Origin: Burkholderiales bacterium
GTDB taxonomy: Bacteria; Pseudomonadota; Gammaproteobacteria; Burkholderiales; Casimicrobiaceae
Reading direction: 5' to 3'
Assembly: GCA_020853025.1 (NCBI GenBank)
Contig: JADYZP010000012.1
Span: 1 to 51,629, forward strand
Length of the DNA stretch: 51,629 nucleotides
The stretch's first letter is position 1, and every line of letters starts with the position of its first letter. Below the pieces are notes generated by a model. It made no database searches and had not been told where the DNA came from. It saw nothing but the letters and a program-made list of their open reading frames with translations. Both the position numbers and the translations under genes were made by a program. Of the stretch, positions 39,730-49,462 are shown piece after piece.

Positions 39730-40308
39730 TCAAGGCAAGGGCGGCACCCGCAGCCCGGTCTCACGTGCGAGTTGTGCGGCAACCTTGGGTTCGAAGGTCG
39801 TCAGGTGGTCGATGATCGCCTGTGCCTTGTCCGGCTTGCCGCGATCGAACTGGACGCGTGCCAGCTGATACCAGCCGTAGGGGCTCATCGGCTGCAGCCT
39901 CGTGTTGCGCTCGAGCGGCTGCACCGCCTCGTTGCCGCGGCGCAGCGCGATCAGCGACAACGCCTTGCCATACAGCGCGCGGTCGTGATCGGGATTGCGG
40001 GCGAGCGCGCGGTCGAAGGCCGCCAGCGCCGCCTCGTGATCGTTTTGCTCCTGCAGCAGGAAGCCGCGGCCGAACTGCACCTCCGGCCAGTCGGGCCGGA
40101 CGGTGACCGCCCGGTCGAACTTCGCCAGCGCCTCTCGCTTGCGTCCCAGCTGCAGCAGTTCGAAGCCCATGCTGGCGAGCACCTGCGGGTCATCGGGAAC
40201 CAGCGCCAGTGCGTAGCCGAAATACCGCAGCGCGATGTCCCGCTGCCTCAGCACGTGACACCAGTTGGCGAGTTGCACCCAGAACCAGCGCTGCAGGCGG
40301 ATGCTCAC
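39730..40308 (-). CDS. TPR-repeat protein
   Basis: A 192-residue soluble protein made of about four to five tetratricopeptide repeats: ALRYFGYALALVPDDPQ, ALAKFDRAVTVRPDWPE, ALAAFDRALARNPDHDR, then AVQPLERNTRLQP and a last helix pair. It probably serves as a protein-binding scaffold; the partner is unknown. I chose GTG 40308 because it starts 16 bp after the upstream gene; ATG 40356 would overlap that gene. It is the last gene of the acs - membrane protein - TPR group. Confidence 0.8.
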   Translation of the reverse strand: MSIRLQRWFWVQLANWCHVLRQRDIALRYFGYALALVPDDPQVLASMGFELLQLGRKREALAKFDRAVTVRPDWPEVQFGRGFLLQEQNDHEAALAAFDRALARNPDHDRALYGKALSLIALRRGNEAVQPLERNTRLQPMSPYGWYQLARVQFDRGKPDKAQAIIDHLTTFEPKVAAQLARETGLRVPPLP

Positions 40309-40324
40309 GCCGCAACCGACCGCA

Positions 40325-40597
40325 TCAGGGTTCGACCTGCGGAATGGCGACGGCAAGCCAGATGAAGATCACCGACAGGATGCAGAAGGTTGCGAAGGGA
40401 ATCACTCGATCCTCGAACACACGGGGCGTCAGCAGCCGCGTGAGCTTGACGAACGGCGATGGAATGATCCTGACGATCTGGTAGAAGAGGTTCCTTTCGC
40501 GTCCCGCCCCCGCCAGGATGTAGAGCACTCCTTGGCCGACCAGCCCCATCAATGCGATGGCGACGACCAACTGCACGACCCCCAGCAACTGCCGCAT
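40325..40597 (-). CDS. Small two-helix membrane protein, unknown function
   Basis: A 90-residue protein with hydrophobic helices at about 3-28 and 67-86, joined by a basic loop (NLFYQIVRIIPSPFVKLTRLLTPRV). I do not recognise a named family, although the RIIPSPFVKLTRLLTP loop looks conserved. It lies 24 bp after acs and 16 bp before the TPR gene, so the three are probably one transcript. Confidence 0.7.
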   Translation of the reverse strand: MRQLLGVVQLVVAIALMGLVGQGVLYILAGAGRERNLFYQIVRIIPSPFVKLTRLLTPRVFEDRVIPFATFCILSVIFIWLAVAIPQVEP

Positions 40598-40621
40598 CGC
40601 ACCTCCATCCCGCTTCGAGTG

Positions 40622-42589
40622 TCAGTTCAACTGCTTCAACTGGTCCAGGATCGCCGGATTCTCGAGCGTGGAAGTATCCTGCTTGATCTCCTCACCCTTG
40701 GCGATCGAACGCAGCAGCCGGCGCATGATCTTACCCGACCGCGTCTTCGGCAGGTTTTCGCCGAAGCGGATGTCTTTCGGCTTGGCGATCGGGCCGATCT
40801 CGCGCGCGACCCAGTCGCGCAGTTCCTTCGCGATGCGGTCGGCTTCCGGACCCGCGGGTCGTACCTGCTTCAGAACGACGAAGGCGCAGATCGCTTCGCC
40901 GGTCAGGTCGTCCGGCCGGCCGACGACCGCCGCTTCGGCGACCAGCGGATTGGCGACCAGCGCCGACTCGACCTCCATCGTGCCCAGGCGGTGCCCCGAC
41001 ACGTTGAGCACATCGTCGATACGGCCCATGATGCGGAAGTAGCCTTCGAGGTCGCGCGAAGCGCCGTCGCCGGCCAGGTAATACCTGCCCTGGAAATCGT
41101 CCGGGTAGTAGCTCTTGCGAAATCGCTCGGGGTCGCCCCAGATCGTGCGAATCATGCCCGGCCACGGCCGCTTGATCACCAGGATGCCCCCCTTGCCGAG
41201 CTCGACGCCGTGCCCGGTCTCGTCGACGATGTCGGCGAAGATCCCCGGCAGCGGGAACGTACACGATCCCGGCTTCAGCGGCGTCGCGCCCGGCAGCGGG
41301 TTGATCATGTGGCCTCCGGTCTCGGTCTGCCACCAAGTGTCGACCACCGGGCAGCGCCCGCCACCGACGGTCTGGTGGTACCACATCCACGCCTCCGGAT
41401 TGATCGGCTCGCCGACGGTGCCGAGGATGCGCAACCGCGACAGGTCGTATTTCTTCGGCAACTCGCCGCCGGCCTTGATCAGCGAGCGGATAGCGGTGGG
41501 CGCCGTGTAGAAGACGCTCACCTGGTGGTCCTGGATCATTTTCCAGAAGCGCCCGGCGTCCGGATACGTCGGCACCCCTTCGAACATGACTTCGGTCGCA
41601 CCGCAGGCCAGCGGGCCGTAGGTGATGTACGTGTGGCCGGTCACCCAGCCCACGTCGGCCGTGCACCAGAAGATGTCCGTGGGCTTGTAGTCGAAGGTCC
41701 ACTTCATGGTCAGGATCGCCTGCAGCAGATAGCCGCCGGTCGAGTGCTGAACGCCTTTCGGCTTGCCGGTGGACCCGGACGTATAGAGGATGAACAGCGG
41801 GTGCTCCGCGCTCACCCACGTGGGCTCGCAGGTGTCGGCTTCCGCAGCGACCACGTCGTGCCACCAGACGTCGCGCCCTGCGGTCATCGCGATCGCCGAT
41901 CCCGTGCGCTTCCACACGACAACGGTCTTGATGCCGTCGCAGCCACCCATGGCGAACGCCTCGTCGACGACCGGCTTCAGCGGGATCTCGCGACCGCCGC
42001 GGAACTGGCCATCCGCGGTGATGACCGCAACGGCGCCCGCGTCGACGATGCGCTCCTGGATGCTCTTGGCGGAAAAGCCTCCGAATACCACCGAATGCGT
42101 GGCACCGATGCGCGCGCAGGCCTGCATCGCGACCACCGCCTGGATCGACATCGGCATGTAGATGAGGACGCGATCCCCGCATGCGACGCCCCGCGCCTTG
42201 AGCGCGTTCGCCACCCGGCAGACCTCGTGGTAGAGCTCCTTGTAGGTGATCCGCGTGACGCGGCCGTCGTCCGCCTCGAAGATGATCGCGACCTTGTCGG
42301 GCTGCGTCTGCAAGTGCCGGTCGAGACAGTTGTACGAAGCGTTGAGTTCGCCGTCGTCGAACCACTTGAAGAACGGCGCCTTCGATTCGTCGAGCGTCCT
42401 TGTGAACGGTTTTTTCCACAGCAGTTCGGTGCGCGCGAGGCGCGCCCAGAAGCCCTCGAAATCACGTTCAGCCTCCGCGCACAGCGCGCGATAGGCATCC
42501 ATTCCGGAGATGTTCGCCTGCGCGACGAACGCCGGATCCGGGACAAACACACGGTTTTCGATCAATACCGATTCGATGGTGGACGACAT
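40622..42589 (-). CDS. acs: Acetyl-CoA synthetase (AMP-forming)
   Basis: Activates acetate to acetyl-CoA via acetyl-AMP. The 655-residue product has [11 protein letters not shown] at 269-279 (ATP loop), [16 protein letters not shown], and the C-terminal catalytic lysine K620 in [10 protein letters not shown], the site normally controlled by acetylation. The start ATG 42589 has AAGGAG 9 nt upstream. It is divergent from fumarase and upstream of the probable acetate carrier, which together suggest growth on acetate. Confidence 0.97.
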   Translation of the reverse strand: MSSTIESVLIENRVFVPDPAFVAQANISGMDAYRALCAEAERDFEGFWARLARTELLWKKPFTRTLDESKAPFFKWFDDGELNASYNCLDRHLQTQPDKVAIIFEADDGRVTRITYKELYHEVCRVANALKARGVACGDRVLIYMPMSIQAVVAMQACARIGATHSVVFGGFSAKSIQERIVDAGAVAVITADGQFRGGREIPLKPVVDEAFAMGGCDGIKTVVVWKRTGSAIAMTAGRDVWWHDVVAAEADTCEPTWVSAEHPLFILYTSGSTGKPKGVQHSTGGYLLQAILTMKWTFDYKPTDIFWCTADVGWVTGHTYITYGPLACGATEVMFEGVPTYPDAGRFWKMIQDHQVSVFYTAPTAIRSLIKAGGELPKKYDLSRLRILGTVGEPINPEAWMWYHQTVGGGRCPVVDTWWQTETGGHMINPLPGATPLKPGSCTFPLPGIFADIVDETGHGVELGKGGILVIKRPWPGMIRTIWGDPERFRKSYYPDDFQGRYYLAGDGASRDLEGYFRIMGRIDDVLNVSGHRLGTMEVESALVANPLVAEAAVVGRPDDLTGEAICAFVVLKQVRPAGPEADRIAKELRDWVAREIGPIAKPKDIRFGENLPKTRSGKIMRRLLRSIAKGEEIKQDTSTLENPAILDQLKQLN

Positions 42590-42746
42590 GCTGATGGGCT
42601 CCTTGCAGGAAATCGCTGGCGCGGCGGTCGACACAGGCGAGTCTACCCAATGGATTGCCGACGACGCAACGGAGCGGGCGGCGCGGTCCTTGGTCGCATC
42701 GCCGATGATAGACTTATTGGTTCGCCGGCTATCTCTGGATTATCCA

Positions 42747-44273
42747 ATGACCACGATCCGCCAGCAGGACCTGATCCAGAGTGTCGCCGATGCACTCCAG
42801 TTCATCTCCTACTACCACCCGGTCGACTACATCCAGGCGCTGGGCGCTGCCTACGAAGCCGAGGAATCGCCAGCCGCGAAAGACGCGATCGCGCAGATCC
42901 TGACCAATTCGCGGATGTGCGCCGAGGGCCATCGGCCGATCTGCCAGGACACCGGCATCGTCGTCGCCTTCGTCCGGGTCGGCATGGACGTGCGCTGGGA
43001 GGGCGCGACGCTTTCGCTCACGGAGATGATCAACGAAGGTGTGCGCCTCGCCTACCTCGATCCGGACAACCGGCTGCGCGCATCGGTCGTCGCCGACCCG
43101 GCGGGCACGCGGAAAAACACGAAGGACAACACGCCTGCGGTCGTTCACTTCGAAATCGTGCCCGGCAACACGGTCGACGTGAGAATCGCCGCCAAGGGTG
43201 GAGGCTCCGAAAACAAGGCGAAGTTCGTGATGCTGAATCCGTCGGATTCGATCGTCGACTGGGTGCTGAAGACGGTGCCGACGATGGGTGCGGGCTGGTG
43301 TCCGCCGGGCATGCTCGGGATCGGCATCGGGGGTTCGGCGGAAAAGGCGATGCTGCTCGCCAAGGAAGCGCTTATGGAGCCGATCGACATGCAGGCGCTG
43401 GTCCGCCGCGGCCCGGCGAACAGCACCGAGGAACTGCGCATCGAGCTCTACGAAAAGGTCAACGCGCTCGGCATCGGCGCCCAGGGCCTGGGCGGATTGT
43501 CGACGGTTCTCGACGTCAAGATCCTCGACTATCCGACGCACGCAGCGTCGAAGCCCGTTGCGATGATTCCCAACTGCGCCGCCACCCGGCATGCGCATTT
43601 CACGCTCGACGGCTCCGGCGCCGCGCACCTCGAACCGCCCGACCTCGCGCAGTGGCCCGCCGTGCACTGGCAGCCTTCGGCCGCCGCCAAGCGCGTGAAT
43701 CTCGACACGCTGACCCGTGAGGAGGCGTCGACGTGGCAGCCCGGCGACACGCTGCTGTTGAGCGGCAGGATGCTGACCGGACGCGACGCCGCGCACAAGC
43801 GTATCGCCGATTATTTCGCGCGCGGCGAAAAATTGCCGGATGGTGTGGATTTTCGCAATCGTGCGATCTACTACGTCGGCCCGGTCGACCCGGTGCGCGA
43901 CGAAGTCGTGGGCCCGGCCGGTCCCACCACCTCCACGAGGATGGACATGTTCACGCAGATGATGCTCGAGCATCACGGCCTGCTGGTGATGATCGGCAAG
44001 GCGGAACGCGGTCCCGCTGCGATCGAGGCGATCAGGAAGCACGGTGCGGTTTACCTGATGGCGGTCGGCGGCGCCGCGTATCTGGTGTCGAAGGCCATAC
44101 GCGCATCGCGCGTCGTCGCCTTCGCCGACCTGGGCATGGAGGCCATCTACGAATTCGACGTGCGTGACATGCCGGTAACCGTCGCCGTCGATGCGCGCGG
44201 CAAGTCGGTGCATCACACCGCGCCGAAGGAGTGGCAGGCACGCATCGGCAAGATACCGGTGACCATCGGATAG
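42747..44273 (+). CDS. Class I fumarate hydratase ([4Fe-4S])
   Basis: Hydrates fumarate to malate in the TCA cycle with an oxygen-sensitive iron-sulfur cluster. The 508-residue single chain joins the alpha-like and beta-like halves. The three cluster cysteines are C66 (ICQDTG), C185 (GWCPPG) and C277 (IPNCAATRHAHF), with spacing close to that of E. coli FumA (119 and 92 residues here). AGPTTSTRMDMFTQMMLEHHG and MAVGGAAYLVSKAI in the C-terminal part are typical. ATG 42747 was chosen; a longer reading frame upstream would run into the acs leader. Confidence 0.96.
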   Translation: MTTIRQQDLIQSVADALQFISYYHPVDYIQALGAAYEAEESPAAKDAIAQILTNSRMCAEGHRPICQDTGIVVAFVRVGMDVRWEGATLSLTEMINEGVRLAYLDPDNRLRASVVADPAGTRKNTKDNTPAVVHFEIVPGNTVDVRIAAKGGGSENKAKFVMLNPSDSIVDWVLKTVPTMGAGWCPPGMLGIGIGGSAEKAMLLAKEALMEPIDMQALVRRGPANSTEELRIELYEKVNALGIGAQGLGGLSTVLDVKILDYPTHAASKPVAMIPNCAATRHAHFTLDGSGAAHLEPPDLAQWPAVHWQPSAAAKRVNLDTLTREEASTWQPGDTLLLSGRMLTGRDAAHKRIADYFARGEKLPDGVDFRNRAIYYVGPVDPVRDEVVGPAGPTTSTRMDMFTQMMLEHHGLLVMIGKAERGPAAIEAIRKHGAVYLMAVGGAAYLVSKAIRASRVVAFADLGMEAIYEFDVRDMPVTVAVDARGKSVHHTAPKEWQARIGKIPVTIG

Positions 44274-44414
44274 GAGGGTTACGTGCGGGGGCTCGACCGT
44301 CCCGGCACGGGACTCTCCCGGAAGGCGGAGATCAGCCCCATGGCACAGAGTGTGCTTGATCGACGCGTGGCCTTTGGACGTATCCCCGCACCGCCTTTTC
44401 GTTGCCGTACGGCG

Positions 44415-45305
44415 ATGACGAAGGCCTTGCGTCTGGCGTTGGCCGTACTCGTCATCGCGCCGGCGGCCGCGAGCGCGGACGAACGCCTGCTGATTGTCGT
44501 CGCCAACGACACGCCGCGCTTCCGCCAGGCGCTCGCGGGCATCGAGCGCGCGGCAGCGCCGACGACGATCCTGGAGGTCGCAATCGCAGGTGAAGCCACA
44601 ATTCGCGAGGCATTGAGCGGCATCGGCCGCGGCGGGGCGATCATTACTCTGGGCGCCGCAGCCTCGGGGCTCGTCGCCCGCGCTGCACCAGCCGCGCCGG
44701 TCGTCGACTGCATGGCCGGCGACGCACTCGGTGCCAGGACGGCGCCCGGGACGCTGGTCGTCCCTGCCGATGTGCCTGTCGACTCGCGCATCCGGTGGTT
44801 GCGCCGGCTCCTGCCCGAGACCCGCAGCGTCGGCGTACTCTTCGACCCGGCGCGCGATCAGGTCCGAGCCCAGAACTTCTCCACGGCCCTGCTGCGCGGC
44901 GGTTATGTTCCGGTCCTCGAGCCCGTGGCCGACCCGACCGCGCTGCCGGGCGCGTTGGCGCGACTCGCCGGGCGCGTCGACGTGCTGCATGCCATTGCCG
45001 GCAGCACCGTGTACATGCGTGAGCATTCCCGCCCGCTGCTGCTGTTTTCGTTCCGCCGCCAGGTCCCGTTGGTCGGGCCGACCGAGGCGTGGGTGCGGGC
45101 CGGCGCGCTCTATGCGGTAGCCTGGGACTACGGCGACCTCGGCCGCTATTGCGCGGCACTCGCGAAGCGGCAGGCGGCTGGCGGCCGCGGAGCGCCACCC
45201 GCGCCGGCGCGCGAACGCGTCGTCGTCAACGCGCACAGCGCGCGCCTGCTGAACATCGCTTGGGATGCGCAGATGCTGCATTCGGTCGATCGGGTATACG
45301 AATGA
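44415..45305 (+). CDS. Periplasmic ABC-type substrate-binding-like protein (PF04392-like)
   Basis: A 296-residue exported protein. The signal peptide ends at A21 (VLVIAPAAASA). The mature part resembles the ABC_sub_bind family: an opening strand LLIVVANDTPRFRQALAGIE, IITLGAAASGL, ETRSVGVLFDPARDQVRAQNF and VDVLHAIAGSTVYMREHSRPLLLFSFR. No ABC permease or ATPase gene is nearby. Its stop overlaps the start of a GGDEF-EAL gene by ATGA, so the two are made together. The protein may sense a ligand in the periplasm and pass the signal to the c-di-GMP enzyme. Confidence 0.75.
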   Translation: MTKALRLALAVLVIAPAAASADERLLIVVANDTPRFRQALAGIERAAAPTTILEVAIAGEATIREALSGIGRGGAIITLGAAASGLVARAAPAAPVVDCMAGDALGARTAPGTLVVPADVPVDSRIRWLRRLLPETRSVGVLFDPARDQVRAQNFSTALLRGGYVPVLEPVADPTALPGALARLAGRVDVLHAIAGSTVYMREHSRPLLLFSFRRQVPLVGPTEAWVRAGALYAVAWDYGDLGRYCAALAKRQAAGGRGAPPAPARERVVVNAHSARLLNIAWDAQMLHSVDRVYE

Positions 45306-47605
45306 AGCGCGTTCGCCGCGCGCTGCGCAAGCATCTGTCGCCGCTCGCCGGCGATACGATGTCGATGCTCGACCTGCCGCCGGTGCGGATGGGGCTGCTC
45401 ACCAAGCTCAACCTGCTGACCATCGGCCTCATCTTCCTGACCGCGGTCGCGATCACCGCGTTCTACTTTGCGCAACGCTGGCGCGACGACGAAACGCAGT
45501 TGAAACAGCAAGCCGTATCACTGGTCACCGTGATGACCGAACTGGCCGAATACAGCCTGTATACGTCGGACAAGGAGTCGCTCGAGCACCTGCTGCAAAG
45601 CATCGGCACCGACCCGGAGGTAGCCTACGTCGTCGTGCTCGATCGCCAGCGCGTGGTGCTCGTCGAGCGTTCATTCCTGCCCGCGTTCGAACAATTGCCG
45701 ATCCCGCAGCTGACCGCCGAAGACACGCTTCCGCAACGGGGGGAATTGCGCTCGCTCGAGCATCAGCTCGACGGGCACAAGTACATCGAGCTGGTCGCAC
45801 CGGTCGTGAGCAGCGGCGCAGAGCCAAGCGCGCTGTCGATGGATGATGCACGGGCCACGATCCCGCCGCCCCTCACGGCGGGGCGACCGATCGGCTACAT
45901 CCGTCTGGGCATGACGCTCGACGTGCAGCGCAAGCAGTTTCGCGATCAGCTCGCCGGGGCGATCGGCGTCGTCGGCCTGCTGGTCGTGATCGCCATCGTC
46001 GCCTCGCTCTTGCTGACCCGCCGTCTGGTCGCGCCGATGCGTCGCCTGATGCGTGCTGCGCGCGCGGTGGGCGCGGGCCGCCTGGATGTCTACGTGCCGG
46101 CGCACTCGTCCGATGAACTGGGCCTGCTCACACACACCTTCAACCACATGACCCAGAAGCTATCGGAATCGCAATCCGAAGTCGCCGATTACCAGCGCAC
46201 GCTCGAGGACAAGGTCGTGCAGCGCACCCGCGAGCTGGAGGTTGCCACCGCGCAGGCCTACAAGCTCGCACAGCACGACATACTGACCGGGTTGCCCAAC
46301 CGGTCGCTGCTCAATCAGCGCCTGCGACAGATCCTCGCGCAGGCGCAGCGCGACGGCACGCACGTTGCCTGCCTGTTCCTCGACTTCGACCACTTCAAGC
46401 GAATCAACGATACGCTGGGCCACGACGCCGGCGACCAGCTGCTGCAGGCGATCGCGCAGCGGCTCGCCGACGCAGTGCGCGAGTCCGACACCGTCGCACG
46501 GCTGGGTGGCGACGAATTCGTCGTGATCCTGCCCGGCCTCGATCCGCAGCACGCCTCGTTCGAGATCATGACGGTACTGACCCGTGTCCGCGAGGCGTTT
46601 CATCCGCCATTCCGGCTCGCCGACCAGACGCCGACGCTCAACTGCTCGATCGGCGTTGCGATCTATCCGGCCGACGCGCCGGACGGCGTCGGCCTGATCA
46701 AGCTGGCCGACACCGCGATGTACGCGGCCAAGGACGCCGGCCGCAATGCGTATCGCTTCTTCACCGCCGACATGAACGCACGCGTGCAATCCCGGCTGCA
46801 ACTGGAGACCGACATGCGGCGCGGCCTGATGGACGACGAATTCTTCATTCTCTACCAGCCGCTGATCGAGATGCAGACTGGCAGGCCCTGCGGTGTCGAG
46901 GCGCTGCTGCGGTGGCGCGATCCGGAACACGGCGTCATCGGACCATCGGAATTCATACCGGTCGCCGAGGAGTCCGGCATGATCCAGGCATTGGGTGCGC
47001 GCGTACTGCGCGACGCCTGCCGCCAGGTCGTGCAATGGCACCGGCACGGAATGTCGCTGCGGCTGTCGGTGAACCTGTCGGTGCAGCAGCTGCAGCACGA
47101 CAGCTGGCTGTCGGTCGTCGAGGACGCGCTGACGACAAGCGGTCTCTCGCCTCGGTATCTCGACCTCGAGATCACCGAGAGCGTCATCATCACGCATCCG
47201 GAGAAGGCGGTTGCCACGCTGGTGAAGCTGAAGCAGATGGGCGTGTCGATCACCGTCGATGATTTCGGAACCGGCTACTCGAGTCTGTCCTATCTCGCCC
47301 GGCTGCCGATCCAGGGTGTGAAGATCGACCAGCGCTTCGTGCATGGTCTCGAAAGCAACAGGAACGACGAGGCGATCACGCAGGCGATCATCGCGCTGTC
47401 GCACTCGCTGGGATTGCGCTGCATCGCCGAAGGCGTCGAGACGGCGGCGCAGTTTGACTTCCTGAAGGCGCATGGCTGCGAGGAGGCGCAGGGCTTCCTG
47501 GTCGCCCATCCGCTGTCCGCGCTCGAACTTCGATCGTGGTGGCGTATCCAGGAGGAACTGCTGCAAAGCCGTGACCGGCAGCCCGACCTGTGGCAGCAGG
47601 CGTGA
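45302..47605 (+). CDS. Membrane-bound GGDEF-EAL protein (c-di-GMP cyclase/phosphodiesterase)
   Basis: A 767-residue inner membrane protein. Helix 1 (about 35-56) is followed by a periplasmic domain of about 160 residues, helix 2 (about 218-238) and a HAMP domain (TRRLVAPMRRLMRAARAVGAGRLD). A short coiled coil leads to GGDEF at 402-406 (RLGGDEFVVIL) and the EAL domain with EALLRW from 533. The EAL catalytic landmarks DLEITESV, DDFGTGYSSLSYL and AEGVET are all present, so both activities could be real. It is translationally coupled to a periplasmic binding protein. The architecture recalls YfiN plus its periplasmic partner YfiR, but the partner fold here is different. Confidence 0.93.
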   Translation: MKRVRRALRKHLSPLAGDTMSMLDLPPVRMGLLTKLNLLTIGLIFLTAVAITAFYFAQRWRDDETQLKQQAVSLVTVMTELAEYSLYTSDKESLEHLLQSIGTDPEVAYVVVLDRQRVVLVERSFLPAFEQLPIPQLTAEDTLPQRGELRSLEHQLDGHKYIELVAPVVSSGAEPSALSMDDARATIPPPLTAGRPIGYIRLGMTLDVQRKQFRDQLAGAIGVVGLLVVIAIVASLLLTRRLVAPMRRLMRAARAVGAGRLDVYVPAHSSDELGLLTHTFNHMTQKLSESQSEVADYQRTLEDKVVQRTRELEVATAQAYKLAQHDILTGLPNRSLLNQRLRQILAQAQRDGTHVACLFLDFDHFKRINDTLGHDAGDQLLQAIAQRLADAVRESDTVARLGGDEFVVILPGLDPQHASFEIMTVLTRVREAFHPPFRLADQTPTLNCSIGVAIYPADAPDGVGLIKLADTAMYAAKDAGRNAYRFFTADMNARVQSRLQLETDMRRGLMDDEFFILYQPLIEMQTGRPCGVEALLRWRDPEHGVIGPSEFIPVAEESGMIQALGARVLRDACRQVVQWHRHGMSLRLSVNLSVQQLQHDSWLSVVEDALTTSGLSPRYLDLEITESVIITHPEKAVATLVKLKQMGVSITVDDFGTGYSSLSYLARLPIQGVKIDQRFVHGLESNRNDEAITQAIIALSHSLGLRCIAEGVETAAQFDFLKAHGCEEAQGFLVAHPLSALELRSWWRIQEELLQSRDRQPDLWQQA

Positions 47606-47610
47606 GAAAG

Positions 47611-47629
47611 AGCAGGGCCAAACCCTGCT
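47611..47629. terminator. Hairpin between the convergent GGDEF-EAL and MobA-like genes
   Basis: AGCAGGG (47611-47617), loop CCAAA, CCCTGCT (47623-47629). Downstream sequence is ATTGCTGCTTT on the plus strand and CTTTCTC on the minus strand, both moderately U-rich. It starts 5 nt after the plus-strand stop and overlaps the minus-strand stop. Confidence 0.5.
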
Positions 47630-48236
47630 ATTGCTGCTTTCGCAGATCCTCCGGCCGGTCGACGTCGAGCAGCACGCCGGCATCGTCGACCTCGACCAGG
47701 CGCAATGCCCATCGGCGCGCCGCCAGCAGCGAGCGCGCCCCCTCGTCGCCGGTCAACTCGCGAAGCAGCGCACCGTAGGGGCGCGCAAAGCCGACCGGGT
47801 GCCCGCGCTCGCCACGGTACGAAGGCGCGGCAATCTCGGCGCCGTCGCCCAACGCGTCGGCCACCGCGGCGATGGTCGCCGGTGCGATCCACGGCATGTC
47901 GGCCAGCGCAACGAGCCAGCCGTCGGCATCGGCGCACTCCGCCACCGCGCAGGCAAGGCTCGCACCCATGCCTTCATCGGCGCGCTCGCAGACGACAGTG
48001 CGCGCGCCGGTCTCCGCCAGCGCCTGCTGCAGCAGGACGTCGCCCGGGCGGACGACGGCGACCACTTCGTTGAGCGCGGCCATCAGGTGCATTGCTGCCG
48101 CGACACCCAGCGCCGCGCCACCGGACACGCCATGCGAAGGCTCCGCAAGCGGCGCCAGCAGCTTGGCGTTGCCGAAGCGTGTACCCTTCCCGGCGGCCAG
48201 CAGAATGCCGACGATGCGCTTCGACGCGGACTTCAT
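47628..48236 (-). CDS. MobA/MocA-like nucleotidyltransferase
   Basis: A 202-residue cytoplasmic enzyme of the MobA-like NTP transferase family, which includes molybdenum-cofactor cytidylyl- and guanylyltransferases. It starts IVGILLAAGKGTRFGNAKLLAPL (nucleotide-binding loop), has EGMGASLACAVAE and ALADMPWIAPATIAAV, and ends LLDVDRPEDL. These features favour the MocA-like group. No molybdoenzyme genes are in the window, so the exact substrate is open. Confidence 0.85.
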   Translation of the reverse strand: MKSASKRIVGILLAAGKGTRFGNAKLLAPLAEPSHGVSGGAALGVAAAMHLMAALNEVVAVVRPGDVLLQQALAETGARTVVCERADEGMGASLACAVAECADADGWLVALADMPWIAPATIAAVADALGDGAEIAAPSYRGERGHPVGFARPYGALLRELTGDEGARSLLAARRWALRLVEVDDAGVLLDVDRPEDLRKQQ

Positions 48237-48276
48237 ATCCTCGGTGACCTATGCCATCGAATCCTGCGTGGCGCGA

Positions 48277-49449
48277 TCACGCGGCCTCACCTGCCGCATA
48301 CCCGGACGCCCACGCCCACTGAAAATTGTACCCGCCCAACCAGCCGGTGACGTCGACCACCTCGCCGATGAAATACAGATTTGGCACCGTGGTCGCGGCC
48401 ATGGTCGTGGATGACAGGTCGCGCGTGTCGACGCCACCCAGCGTCACTTCGGCCTTGTTGTAACCGAGCGTACCGGACGGCAGCACCTCCCAGCGCTTCA
48501 AGTGCGTCGCGATTTCGGTCAGTCGTTGCGCACCGAGCTCGCGCATCGGAGCTGTTGCATGCTCCGCCGCGCACCACGCCTGCGCTACGCGCCGCGGCAG
48601 GCGTTCGGCCAGCAGGTTGGGCAGGTGCACGCCGGATCCAGCGTGTGCACGCAGCCAGCCGCTCGCGTCGATGCCCGGCAGGAGATCGATCGTCAGCGGC
48701 ACCCGACCATCCCAATACGAGGAGATCTGCAGGATCGCCGGGCCGGACAGTCCGCGATGCGTGAACAGGATATTTTCGCGAAAGCGGCCCGCGCCGCAGC
48801 TGACTTCCGCATCGACGGACACGCCCGCCAGATCACCGTAGCGCGCAAGCGCATCGGGCGCCAGCGCGAGCGGCACCAACGCCGGCCGCGGCGCAATCAC
48901 GCGCAATCCGAACTGCTCGGCGACGCGGTAACCAAAAGGCGTTGCGCCGATCTTCGGGACCGTGAGTCCGCCGGTGGCGATCACCAGCGACGCGCAGCGA
49001 TATTTTTTCTTCGGTGTCGTGACGGTGAAGCCGCCGGCCCCGAGGGCGACACCGGAGACCGGGCAGGGCATCCGCCACTGGACCTGGCCGCGATCGCATT
49101 CGTCCTTCAGCATCGCGACGATGTCGAGAGCGGTGTTATCGCAGAAGAGCTGGCCCAGCTTCTTTTCGTGATACGCAATCCCATGGCGTTCGACCATGCG
49201 CACGAAATGCGCCGGTGTGTAGCGTGCCAGCGCCGAGCGGCAGAAATCGGGATTGGCCGAAAGGTAGTTCGCCGGACTCGCGTTGACGTTGGTGAAGTTG
49301 CACCGCCCACCGCCCGAGATGCGGATCTTCTCGCCCGTCAGGTGGTAGTGCTCGATCAGAAGCACGCGGCGGCCACGCTGTCCGGCCCGCGCTGCGCACA
49401 TCATGCCTGCGGCACCGGCGCCGATGACGATCACGTCATAGTTCGACAT
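48277..49449 (-). CDS. HI0933/BaiN-family NAD(P)/FAD-dependent flavoprotein
   Basis: A 390-residue flavoprotein. It has the FAD-binding Rossmann motif VIGAGAAGMMCAARAG at 8-23, then the family block KIRISGGGRCNFTN near 42-54, IATGGLTVPKIGATPFGY near 155, and the C-terminal GEVVDVTGWLGGYNFQWAWASG. The family (YhiN in E. coli) has no firmly fixed physiological role. It lies 13 bp downstream of dnaJ on the same strand. Confidence 0.92.
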   Translation of the reverse strand: MSNYDVIVIGAGAAGMMCAARAGQRGRRVLLIEHYHLTGEKIRISGGGRCNFTNVNASPANYLSANPDFCRSALARYTPAHFVRMVERHGIAYHEKKLGQLFCDNTALDIVAMLKDECDRGQVQWRMPCPVSGVALGAGGFTVTTPKKKYRCASLVIATGGLTVPKIGATPFGYRVAEQFGLRVIAPRPALVPLALAPDALARYGDLAGVSVDAEVSCGAGRFRENILFTHRGLSGPAILQISSYWDGRVPLTIDLLPGIDASGWLRAHAGSGVHLPNLLAERLPRRVAQAWCAAEHATAPMRELGAQRLTEIATHLKRWEVLPSGTLGYNKAEVTLGGVDTRDLSSTTMAATTVPNLYFIGEVVDVTGWLGGYNFQWAWASGYAAGEAA

Positions 49450-49462
49450 CGACGACCGGACA

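Noticed and set aside
40265..43720. 1151-codon plus-strand open frame
   Set aside because: It runs antisense through acs and out of frame through the fumarase gene, and has no recognisable domain; a GC-driven shadow.
42729..45281. 850-codon minus-strand open frame
   Set aside because: It is antisense to fumarase and the binding-protein gene, both of which have clear motifs; it is an artefact of high GC content.
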